NCBI GenBank assembly: GCA_035575515.1
Contig: DATLXU010000060.1
Location: 78,835 to 142,834, forward strand
Direction of reading: 5' to 3'
Origin: DATLXU01 sp035575515
Lineage (GTDB): Bacteria; Acidobacteriota; Blastocatellia; UBA7656
Length of the DNA: 64,000 nucleotides
The notes under the pieces were generated by a model. It was not told where the DNA came from and made no database searches. It was given only the letters and a program-made list of their open reading frames with translations. The first letter of the stretch is position 1; the number at the start of each line of letters is the position of its first letter. A program made the translations under genes and the position numbers. Positions 31,675 through 39,533 of this stretch are shown in pieces.

Positions 31675-34113
31675 TCACATAATCTTATACTGTCCAAGAT
31701 CGCTGGTGCCGAGATTGCGCGATTCCGAAGGTGCCGCTTTTCGCTTCGCTTTGTCGGCGTACATAGCGCGGTCGGCTGCAAGCAGCAATTCATCGAGCGT
31801 GTTGCCTTCCGACCCGAAGCAGGCCCACCCGATGCTTATGCCAATCGCCATCTTTATTCCGCCAAAACTCAATTCATAACGATCAACCGCCCGTTGAATT
31901 CTGTGCGCAAGCTCGCTCGCTTCTTCCGGGCCAACCTGCATAATTCCGACGAACTCGTCGCCCGCATAACGACCCACGAAATCCGACGACCGAACCTGCG
32001 AAAGTAATACCCGAGCAAAATCTCTCAGCGCCTGATCTCCTGCCTGATGCCCGAACCTGTCATTGACCGTCTTTAACCCGTCAAGGTCCATCATCATCAC
32101 GCAGAAGGTGTCCTTATGCCTGAGCGCGCGGTCAAGCTCTTCTTCAAACCTATAGCGAAGCGCGCGCGCGTTCGGCAGCCCCGTCAGCAAATCCGTGAGC
32201 GCGCTCGTTTCGGTTCGCTCGTGATGCACAGCGTTGGCTATTGCGTCAGAAGCCAGCTTCGCAACCGCTTCAACGAGCCTCAGATGATCCGCCGTGTAAG
32301 AATCCAAATCGGCTGAGTAGAGCGCAAGCGCGCCCAGCGCCTCTTCGTCTCTCGTTAAAGGAACGACTATCGCCGTGCGATACTGCTCGGGCACTTCGAT
32401 TCGCATCACGTCGAAATCGAGTTGCGGGTCGCAGTTGTGCATCGAATGACGATTGATCGTGACCCAGCCCGTAATGCCCAGACCCGAAGGGATGCGGCGG
32501 CCTTTGAATTTGTCCGAGTTGCGCCCCGCAACATGCGCTGCTTCCAAGTCGGTCGAGTCCTGCTTTACAAGATAAAGCACGCAGGTCGTGTAGCTGACTA
32601 TGTCTTCGAGCCGCGAAGAAAAGACCGCAAAGGTGTCTCTGAGATCGAGACTCGTGCCTATGGTCTGCGCGATGCCGTAGAGCACCATCACTTCACGGTG
32701 CGCGCTGCGTATCTGCTCGAATACCACAGGCCCGCTGTCGGGCTTGCGCGATTGCGCGGCTCCATTCTGCCTGATGCTTTCAATTCTGTGGGTCTCGACG
32801 CGCTGCTCGCGTATCTGCGCTTCAAACTCGTGAAGATTATCTAAAAAGACGCTCACAACCGATGGGTCGAAGACCGTGCCGCTGCCTTCCTTCAGCATCG
32901 CGATGGCTTCTTCGCGCGTCATCGCCTTGCGATACTGACGGTCCTCGCGCACAGCGTCGAAGCAATCGGCTACGGTGAGTATCCTCGCCGTGATGGGTAT
33001 CTCGTCACCTTTGAGTCCGTCAGGGTAGCCGCGCCCGTCCCATCGCTCGTGATGGTGGCGCACGACCGGCACAACCGGATATGGAAACCCGACGCGCTCA
33101 AGTATCTCTGCGCCGACAATTGTGTGGACCTTCATCTTCTCGAATTCAGCAGGCGTGAGCTGACCGGGCTTGTTGAGTATGTAATCTGGAACAGCGAGCT
33201 TGCCAATGTCGTGCAGCAGCGCGCCCGCCTTCAACGCTTCAATCTCAGGCTCGGAAAGTCCGAACAATCGCGCAAGTCCCGTCGCGTAAATCCGCACGCG
33301 GCTGACATGCTCGTGCGTCACTTCGTCTTTCGCATCAATGGCAATCGCCAGCGCCTCGATTGTTCTCAAGTGCAGATCGGCCATCTGCTCGGCGTGCCGG
33401 CTCGATGCCTCCATCTTATCCAGATAGACTTTGTAGGTGAAATATGTGATCGCAAGTATCGGGACCGATATGATGAAAGCGTAAAAAGATATGATCGAAA
33501 TCAGATTGATAACGAGGCAGGCCGCAACCGCCCCGACGAAGTATGAGATCGAAGTCCATAAAAAAGTATCGCGCCAGGTGGCAAGGACGGTGCGTCCGCT
33601 GCGCAGCGCCGTCACCAAACACATCAAACCTGAATTCACCGCGTAATGAATCAGAGCCAGCACGCCTGCGGCCATAAAGAGCCGCTGCATATCCGCAGCT
33701 AACGCGCTTGGATCGCCGAATGCCCACCTCACCGCTTCGCTCGATACGAAGATCGAAAGGCTCATCACTGCTGTGTTGAACCAGATTATTTTGCGCCTGC
33801 CTTTGAATTGGAGAGTGCAAATGAAAGCATCCACTGCGGCGAGCACGACCGACGCATAAGTGCCGTAACGCAGCACTGAGATGAAAATGAACGTGTCGCT
33901 CAGAGTGACGGTGTTGGAAGTTTTCGGGATTCCTATGTCTATGCGCGAAATGAGCAACACGGTCACGGCAGCGACTAACGCCCACTCCGTGTTGATGGGA
34001 TTGGAGACAAGCGCATAAAGTGCGTAGGCGAACGTCGCCAGCCCCGTTACAGAAACAATAGTACTTACGAGGCGCGCAGCATTGCTCGACTGCTCTGTGT
34101 TGACCCTCTCCAT
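31675..34113 (-). CDS. Membrane cyclic-di-GMP signalling protein: HD-GYP, GAF and GGDEF domains
   Basis: An 812-residue protein from ATG 34113 (AAGGG upstream). Residues 15-230 form about seven membrane helices (MASE-like). The HD-GYP phosphodiesterase domain (about 245-430) has HD at 301-302 and GRGYP at 360-364. A GAF-like domain (about 470-630) follows. The C-terminal GGDEF domain (about 635-790) has AGDEF at 717-721 and an RSSD inhibitory site at 708-711, five residues before it. Both c-di-GMP synthesis and breakdown are therefore possible; AGDEF in place of GGDEF can be active in some cyclases. The membrane and GAF parts should sense a signal. Confidence 0.92.
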   Translation of the reverse strand: MERVNTEQSSNAARLVSTIVSVTGLATFAYALYALVSNPINTEWALVAAVTVLLISRIDIGIPKTSNTVTLSDTFIFISVLRYGTYASVVLAAVDAFICTLQFKGRRKIIWFNTAVMSLSIFVSSEAVRWAFGDPSALAADMQRLFMAAGVLALIHYAVNSGLMCLVTALRSGRTVLATWRDTFLWTSISYFVGAVAACLVINLISIISFYAFIISVPILAITYFTYKVYLDKMEASSRHAEQMADLHLRTIEALAIAIDAKDEVTHEHVSRVRIYATGLARLFGLSEPEIEALKAGALLHDIGKLAVPDYILNKPGQLTPAEFEKMKVHTIVGAEILERVGFPYPVVPVVRHHHERWDGRGYPDGLKGDEIPITARILTVADCFDAVREDRQYRKAMTREEAIAMLKEGSGTVFDPSVVSVFLDNLHEFEAQIREQRVETHRIESIRQNGAAQSRKPDSGPVVFEQIRSAHREVMVLYGIAQTIGTSLDLRDTFAVFSSRLEDIVSYTTCVLYLVKQDSTDLEAAHVAGRNSDKFKGRRIPSGLGITGWVTINRHSMHNCDPQLDFDVMRIEVPEQYRTAIVVPLTRDEEALGALALYSADLDSYTADHLRLVEAVAKLASDAIANAVHHERTETSALTDLLTGLPNARALRYRFEEELDRALRHKDTFCVMMMDLDGLKTVNDRFGHQAGDQALRDFARVLLSQVRSSDFVGRYAGDEFVGIMQVGPEEASELAHRIQRAVDRYELSFGGIKMAIGISIGWACFGSEGNTLDELLLAADRAMYADKAKRKAAPSESRNLGTSDLGQYKIM

Positions 34114-34354
34114 AATCACGCCCTTTTTGGCTACAAAGGGAAAACCCGAACTGTTAAGGCGAGATTCGTTCCACGCCATTGCCATGCCATTAACTTAAGC
34201 GGCAACAAATGATTAGGCGTTTACCGCAGGGGCAGCTTGGTGATTGAATGCGGCAGAATTAATCAACTTGATTGACCGAATAAGGTCATTTTGCCGCTAG
34301 CGTTATGAAGGGGAAGGGGCTTTTAGCAGCAGTCTTCGTATCCAACCTGCAATC

Positions 34355-34404
34355 AAAATATCAGCGGCGCACAGGCGCACACCGGCTTGCGCCGCTGATA
34401 TTTT
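34355..34404. terminator. Strong 17 bp terminator hairpin after the Clp ATPase
   Basis: AAAATATCAGCGGCGCA (34355-34371) and TGCGCCGCTGATATTTT (34388-34404) are exact inverse complements with a 16-base loop. Read on the complement it follows the Clp ATPase stop by five bases; it ends in T residues in both directions. Confidence 0.85.
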
Positions 34405-34408
34405 AGGA

Positions 34409-36673
34409 TCAATTCTCAAACGAAGTGATCGTCAATTCATCATCCTTGAAATCAACCTCGAAGCGGTTGCCTTCTTTCCAGCGGGTCGTGACAGGCAGCT
34501 TCACCATCTCGTCAATCGTGCGCTTGAGGAATCGCGCGCCGTAGGCGGGGCTGAAGCCCTTTTCGACCAGATGCACAACCGCAGCGTCGCTGACTTCGAG
34601 CAGCTTGCCCTGATGCCGCATCTGCCGCTTGATCTTGCTGAGGTAAAGCTCGGCTATCTGCTTCACTTCGTCCTGAGTCAGAGGCGAGAAGACTACTATC
34701 TCGTCAATGCGGTTGCGGAACTCAGGCGAAAACCTCTCTTCCGCAGCCTTGATGACCTCGCGCTTGATCTGCTGCACGTCGGCCAGTGTCTTTGTGCCAA
34801 ACCCGAGCGGCTTCATGTACTTTTTGAAATTGTCCGAGCCGAGGTTCGACGTCATTATGATGATTGCGTCTGAAAGATAGACTTTTTTGCCGCGCCCGTC
34901 AGTTATCCATCCTTCGTCAAACGCCTGAAGGAAGAGGTTCAACAGGTACGGCGATGCTTTTTCGATTTCATCAAGCAGCAGAACCGTGTACGGGTTATCG
35001 CGCAAGCGTTCGGTGAGTATCCCGCCGCGCTCGCTTCCGACAATGCCGCGCGGCATGCCGATCAGCTTTTCAATCGCGATGGTTCCGTCCTGATACTCGG
35101 ACATGTCAATGCGGACCATCTTCTCTTCGTCGCCGAACATGAACTCGGCTACCGCTTTCGCAAGCTCGGTCTTTCCGACGCCCGTAGGTCCCAGAAACAA
35201 CAGCACGCCATCGGGCTTGTAGAAATTTTCTTTGAGCGGCCCTTTGTTCAGTCGCAGCCGCTGGGCAACAGCCTTGATGGCTTCCTTCTGCCCGATGACG
35301 CGCGCCGAAAGCGCTTCTTCCATGTCGGCGAAACGGTCGTTCGTGTCGCGGAATATCATGTCGCGCGGGATGCGCGACTCTTGGCTTATCACGTCAATGA
35401 TATGCTCGCTGCGCACTTCCGAATTATCAGGATTGTTGATCTCAACTTTGACCGCAGCCGTGTCGAGCCAGCCTATGACCTTGTCGGGCAGGTGCAGGTT
35501 GCGAACATAACGCGGAGCCATTTCAAGCGCAGTCTCTATGGCTTCGTCCGAAATCGTCACCGAGTAGTTTCGCTCAAGTCGCGGACGCACGCCGACGATT
35601 ATCTTGCGCGTGTCCTCGACCGACGGCTCGTCAACCTTCACGAGTCTAAAGCGGCGCGCCAAAGCTTCGTCTTCCGCAATGTACTCTTTGTACTCGGTCA
35701 TCGTGGTCGCGCCGATTATGCGAATCTCGCCGCGAGCGAGCGCCGACTTGAACATGTTCGCCGCGTCGGAACTGGCTCCCAGAGCCGATCCTGCGCCGAT
35801 GATGGTGTGCGCTTCGTCAATGAAGAGGATGAGATTTTCGCGCTCTTTGACTTCGTTTATGATTCCTTGAATGCGCTCCTCGAACATCCCGCGCAGCATT
35901 GTGCCCGCGACTATGCCCGACATCTGAAGCTGAACTATATGCGCGTTGCGAAGTCGCTGCGGGACGCTTTCAGGCTCAAGCTCTATTTTGCGAGCGAGTC
36001 CTTCGACGACGGCGGTTTTGCCAACGCCCGCTTCGCCAACGAGCATCGGCGAATTGGCGCGCTCGCGATGACAGAGTATCTCAATCATCTGGCGAATCTC
36101 TTCGTTGCGCCCGATGACCGGTGGCAGCTTGTCCTGGCGCGCGAGCTTGTTGAGACTCACGCCGAAATGTTTCAGGTAAGGCGGAAGCTCGTAGCGGCGG
36201 CGGTACTTCTCTTCTTTCTCTTCGTGGCTGCGCACGCGCGTCTGTATCTTCTGCACGACCATCTCGCGGTCGGCGCCGAGCCTTCGCAAAAGCTCGACGG
36301 GAAAGCTGTGAACATCTTTGAAGAGCGCGACGAACAGGTCGGTTGATTCAATCAATCGGCGACCGCGCTCATGCGCGTGCTTGAGCGCGTTTGACAGTAG
36401 CGTCCTGAGCGAATCAGAAATCTTCATGCCGCGACCGAGATAGTCGCGCTGGCTGAGCTTGGTTTCTAACGCCTGCAAAACGACCTGCGGGTCGAGGTTG
36501 AGACTCTGCATGACTTCATTGAAGAAGGGGCGCTCGACTTCGGCGATAGATATAAAGACGTGTTCTGGCGCAAGTTGATTGTGGTCGCGCGCGCGGGCTT
36601 CTTCATAAGCCTTGCGAATCAGCCTCCGGCCACTTTCAGCGATTTTGTCTGTGTAGATTTCTAGATCAATCAT
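34409..36673 (-). CDS. ClpA/ClpC-type two-ring AAA+ unfoldase
   Basis: A 754-residue Hsp100 protein: N-terminal Clp_N repeats (EEARARDHNQLAPEHVFISI; RGRRLIESTDLFVALF), ring D1 with GEAGVGKT and Walker B LILFIDEAHTIIGAG, and ring D2 with GPTGVGKTELAKAVAEFMFGDEEKMVRIDMSEYQDG and sensor 2 GARFLKRTI. It lacks the long ClpB middle domain, and its length equals ClpA. After TSNLGS the loop KPLGFG stands where ClpA/ClpC carry the IGL/VGF tripeptide that docks ClpP, so partnership with ClpP is plausible. No clpP or clpS is adjacent. It is followed by a strong terminator. Confidence 0.9.
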   Translation of the reverse strand: MIDLEIYTDKIAESGRRLIRKAYEEARARDHNQLAPEHVFISIAEVERPFFNEVMQSLNLDPQVVLQALETKLSQRDYLGRGMKISDSLRTLLSNALKHAHERGRRLIESTDLFVALFKDVHSFPVELLRRLGADREMVVQKIQTRVRSHEEKEEKYRRRYELPPYLKHFGVSLNKLARQDKLPPVIGRNEEIRQMIEILCHRERANSPMLVGEAGVGKTAVVEGLARKIELEPESVPQRLRNAHIVQLQMSGIVAGTMLRGMFEERIQGIINEVKERENLILFIDEAHTIIGAGSALGASSDAANMFKSALARGEIRIIGATTMTEYKEYIAEDEALARRFRLVKVDEPSVEDTRKIIVGVRPRLERNYSVTISDEAIETALEMAPRYVRNLHLPDKVIGWLDTAAVKVEINNPDNSEVRSEHIIDVISQESRIPRDMIFRDTNDRFADMEEALSARVIGQKEAIKAVAQRLRLNKGPLKENFYKPDGVLLFLGPTGVGKTELAKAVAEFMFGDEEKMVRIDMSEYQDGTIAIEKLIGMPRGIVGSERGGILTERLRDNPYTVLLLDEIEKASPYLLNLFLQAFDEGWITDGRGKKVYLSDAIIIMTSNLGSDNFKKYMKPLGFGTKTLADVQQIKREVIKAAEERFSPEFRNRIDEIVVFSPLTQDEVKQIAELYLSKIKRQMRHQGKLLEVSDAAVVHLVEKGFSPAYGARFLKRTIDEMVKLPVTTRWKEGNRFEVDFKDDELTITSFEN

Positions 36674-36913
36674 CGTGTGTTCTACTTTCTATTCCCGCGA
36701 CGGATGCCGCAACCAATTCGGCATTCCACTGTCAACAACAATCTCAAGGGTCCGCAATCAACTCCAATTCAAGTATATCAGAGAGATAAGGCGGACTCAA
36801 GAATTGCCCATTTTCGCGGGATCACACGGCGAGTTGGCGCGAGCGGCGAACGCCACTCGACCACACTTGAACAGAGCGATGTTAGAGATAATGTGGTGCG
36901 GCGTCTTAATTCA

Positions 36914-37474
36914 TCAATCGCCGCCGTCGGCAGCTTCCTTCAGCTTGCGCTTTGCCAATTGCTGGCGCATGCCCTGCGTGTAGAGCTTGACGAACTCAAG
37001 AGCGGAGAGCTTCTGTGGCGCGCCCTCGTAATAAAAAGTGCAAGCCTGTCCCACTTCGCGCTGGAGCAGTTTCAAATCCTTCGGGTCGAGCGGGAATTTC
37101 AAACAGGCCTGCGGCGCGTGCGGCGTGGTATAGATCGAGCAGCGAGTGTTGTACGGCCCTTCATCAATGAAGAAGGGACACTGAAATTGAATCTTGCAGC
37201 AAAGCCCGCAACGATTGCACTCGCCGCGCTGGTAAGCCTTGTAGCGATAGGCGAGGTTGTCGGGCAGCATGCTGGCCATAACGGTGCGGCGCAATGCGGC
37301 CCATGTGTGGATCGAAAATGGCGCGCGAACAATCTTTTTCAAAACGGCTTTCGTCATTTGCCAGTAGAGCCAGCGGCGCGAGGGCACTTCGAGAGGCAGA
37401 GGGTTTACCTTTTGCGGCTGTGAGATGATATCTGTGAAAACGTGAAGCACTCTACCATTTTCTTTTTCCTTCAT
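36914..37474 (-). CDS. YkgJ-type cysteine-cluster protein
   Basis: The start at 37474 has AGAGGA upstream. The 186-residue protein carries the CxxCGxCC cluster (GECNRCGLCCKIQF) and further Cys residues (QCPFF, RCSIY, QACLKFP) that define the YkgJ/zinc-or-iron-chelating family. The function of this family is not settled; metal binding is inferred from the Cys spacing. N-terminal residues 30-75 are basic and aromatic. It sits 240 bp from the divergent-looking Clp ATPase start region and has no operon partner. Confidence 0.75.
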   Translation of the reverse strand: MKEKENGRVLHVFTDIISQPQKVNPLPLEVPSRRWLYWQMTKAVLKKIVRAPFSIHTWAALRRTVMASMLPDNLAYRYKAYQRGECNRCGLCCKIQFQCPFFIDEGPYNTRCSIYTTPHAPQACLKFPLDPKDLKLLQREVGQACTFYYEGAPQKLSALEFVKLYTQGMRQQLAKRKLKEAADGGD

Positions 37475-37831
37475 TATTAATCCTCTTTTAAGAACTCGAC
37501 TGTAGGCAACTCCGCATTTCAATAACTCTAAATTCTTTGAGGGGGATTGCGTCCTACAAGCAAAGCTGCAAGCAAGTCGGCAGCCCAACCATAGTATCAC
37601 CAAAGTTGCAGCACCGGCAAACGGGGCTGACGGTCAGCACGACTCGCGCGCACATTCGATTACTGATGCGTATGATTTCAAGCTTCGCTGCAAGCTATCA
37701 ATACGCAGAGAGAAGCAATCAAGCCGTCGCTTTGTTGCGAGTTGATGCGCTGCGCGCGATTAGTTGCGCGCTTCAAGGTGGCACAACGCTTGCCCTGAAA
37801 ACTCAATGCTCAAATCGCGCGGAGAGGAGTC
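37475..37831. other. 357 bp intergenic region with sigma-54 promoter
   Basis: This divergent region between the YkgJ-type gene and the nucleotidyltransferase operon holds no gene I can support. It contains an AGCTT..AAGCT small inverted repeat near 37681, a TGCGCGC direct repeat near 37751-37771, and a clear -24/-12 element at 37779-37793. Activator-binding sites for a sigma-54 promoter would be expected here. Confidence 0.6.
37779..37793 (+). promoter_or_regulatory. Sigma-54 (-24/-12) promoter, textbook match
   Basis: TGGCAC-AACGC-TTGC is a perfect match to the core consensus, with GG and GC ten bases apart. The expected start point near 37805 leaves a short leader that contains the ribosome site GAGAGGAG just before the ATG at 37832. 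It should drive the nucleotidyltransferase-BON-phosphoesterase operon and need an NtrC-type activator. Confidence 0.75.
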
Positions 37832-38476
37832 ATGCCTATGTCGGCTATATCGGCGCTCATAGAATCGGACAACGAAGTTTTTCATCAGGTGCTCGATGAA
37901 GTTATAAACGCTCTGGACGAAAGCGGCATCAAATATTGCCTGATGGGCGGCATCGCAGCGACCGCGCTCGGCGGCCACCGCTTCACGCACGATATTGACG
38001 TATTCGTCAAAGCGGAAGACGCTGATAGGGTGATCAACGTTCTGGCGAAGGCTGGATTCAAAACCGAAAAGACCGATCCCGTGTGGCTCTACAAGGCATT
38101 CAAGAACAACGTGATGGTTGACATCATCTTTCAATCGTCAGGGCCAATCTTTTTGGACGACGAGATGATTGAGCGTTCAACCGTTGTGAGCTTTAACGGC
38201 AAGAGCGTTCGCACGCTTGGGCCTGAAGACCTTTTCATCATCAAATCGCTTGTGCTCAACGAGCACACTTTAAGCATTGACGCGCGGTGCATGCGACACA
38301 TCAGCGACCTGCTGAGCATACTTCGCGTGAGCGAGCTTGATTGGGACTACATACTGAAGCGGGCGCGCATGGGGCCGCGCCGCATACTGAGCATGATGCT
38401 GCTCGGCCAGTCGCTCGATCTGCTCGTCCCGAACCGCGTCGTCAGAGAGCTTGTTCGCATGCTTGAGCTTTGCTGA
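37832..38476 (+). CDS. MNT/AbiEii-like nucleotidyltransferase
   Basis: A 214-residue protein of the pol-beta-like nucleotidyltransferase superfamily. The signature GG-x(n)-DxD is present: MGGIAATALGGHRFTHDIDVFV, with a third acidic residue in NVMVDIIF. The C-terminal half is helical (DLFIIKSLVLNEHTLSIDARCMRHISDLLSIL), as in the NTP_transf_5/AbiEii-like groups. Such proteins add a nucleotide to a protein or RNA; some are toxins, others act in resistance or signalling. No antitoxin-like HTH gene is beside it. It is first in an operon behind the sigma-54 promoter and 16 bp before the BON gene. Confidence 0.8.
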   Translation: MPMSAISALIESDNEVFHQVLDEVINALDESGIKYCLMGGIAATALGGHRFTHDIDVFVKAEDADRVINVLAKAGFKTEKTDPVWLYKAFKNNVMVDIIFQSSGPIFLDDEMIERSTVVSFNGKSVRTLGPEDLFIIKSLVLNEHTLSIDARCMRHISDLLSILRVSELDWDYILKRARMGPRRILSMMLLGQSLDLLVPNRVVRELVRMLELC

Positions 38477-38492
38477 AGCCGCAGGAGGCGCG

Positions 38493-38747
38493 ATGAACCT
38501 CGATTATCAATACCTTGTCGGCAAGATTCAGAATGCGCTTGCGACAGATCCGAGAACCAGCAAGCAGGACGTGAAGGTGATGATTCACAGCGGGCGCATT
38601 CACCTGATGGGGCAGACTTCGACCGACGAGCGAAGGCACACGATTGCCAAAGTTGTCTCCGAAGTCGTCCCCGATATGGAAGTGCGCAACGAGATGACAG
38701 TGATTGAATTGACCGAACCTGCTCAAGCGGAGGTAATCAGTGATTAG
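38493..38747 (+). CDS. Small BON-domain protein
   Basis: The start at 38493 has GGAGG seven bases upstream. The 84-residue protein is essentially one BON domain: YLVGKIQNALATDPRTSKQDVKVMIHSGRIHLMGQTSTDERRHTIAKVVSEVVPDMEVRNEMTVIEL. It has no signal peptide, so it is predicted cytoplasmic, unlike classic periplasmic BON proteins such as OsmY. BON domains bind phospholipids or ligands. It overlaps the next gene by eight bases, so translation is coupled. Confidence 0.85.
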   Translation: MNLDYQYLVGKIQNALATDPRTSKQDVKVMIHSGRIHLMGQTSTDERRHTIAKVVSEVVPDMEVRNEMTVIELTEPAQAEVISD

Positions 38748-39513
38748 AGTGGCCGCGGTTGGCGACGTTCATTTCTCAGAAGATTCGAGAGGCAAGCTGC
38801 GCGATTACTGGAGCCGACTGCACGAATGCGCAGATATGCTTTTGATTGCTGGAGACCTGACGACTCACGGAGAAGCTCGACAGGTCGAAGTGCTCGCCGA
38901 TGAGCTTGACCTAGTGCAGGTGCCCGTTGTCGCCGTGCTTGGCAATCACGATTATCACAGCGATGAAGAAAAACAGGTGCGCCGCGCGCTTGAGCGCCGA
39001 CGCATAACGGTGCTCGAATGCGAGAGCGTGACTCTGGAAGTGAACGGCGTGAGCGTGGGAATAGCAGGCACAAAGGGCTTCGGCGGAGGATTCGCGGGAG
39101 CCTGCGCAACCCCCTTCGGCGAGCGTGAGATGAAGACTTTCATACATCACACGGAACGGCTCGCCGCAAGGCTCGAAGAAGAGCTGAGCGGATTGAGAAC
39201 CGATTATCGAATCGCGCTGCTTCATTACTCGCCCGTCAAGGAGACGCTTGCGGGCGAGCGGCTTGAGATATATCCATTCTTGGGAAGCTACCTGCTGGCC
39301 GAAGCGATTGACAGCGCGGGCGCGGACCTCGCATTGCACGGCCACGCGCATCACGGGCAGGAAAAAGGGATAACGCCGGGCGGCGTGCCCGTGCGCAACG
39401 TCGCGCTACCGGTGCTCAGACACGCTTACGCCGTTTATCAGCTTGCAAAATCCGAATTGGATTCATCCGAGAAGATCGAAGCTGAATTGAGCGCAGGCAC
39501 TGTTTGCAGTTGA
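38740..39513 (+). CDS. Calcineurin-like metallophosphoesterase
   Basis: A 257-residue protein with the metallophosphoesterase set: AVGDVHFSE (DxH), IAGDLTTHG (GD), VLGNHDYH (GNHD), LLHYSP and LHGHAHHG (GHxH). It should be a di-metal phosphodiesterase or phosphatase acting on nucleotides or phosphoproteins. It starts at GTG 38740 inside the end of the BON gene, and is the last gene of the nucleotidyltransferase-BON-phosphoesterase operon. An attractive but unproven idea is that it removes what the nucleotidyltransferase adds. Confidence 0.88.
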   Translation: MIRVAAVGDVHFSEDSRGKLRDYWSRLHECADMLLIAGDLTTHGEARQVEVLADELDLVQVPVVAVLGNHDYHSDEEKQVRRALERRRITVLECESVTLEVNGVSVGIAGTKGFGGGFAGACATPFGEREMKTFIHHTERLAARLEEELSGLRTDYRIALLHYSPVKETLAGERLEIYPFLGSYLLAEAIDSAGADLALHGHAHHGQEKGITPGGVPVRNVALPVLRHAYAVYQLAKSELDSSEKIEAELSAGTVCS

Positions 39514-39533
39514 GCGACGGCACAACACCCATT

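Noticed and set aside
35381..36346. 321-codon open frame antisense to the Clp ATPase
   Set aside because: It mirrors the GC-rich codon pattern of the Clp gene, has no family motif or ribosome site, and the Clp protein is unambiguous.
37832..38747. Type IV or MNT/HEPN toxin-antitoxin pair
   Set aside because: The neighbour of the nucleotidyltransferase is a BON protein, not a HEPN or HTH protein, and a phosphoesterase follows.
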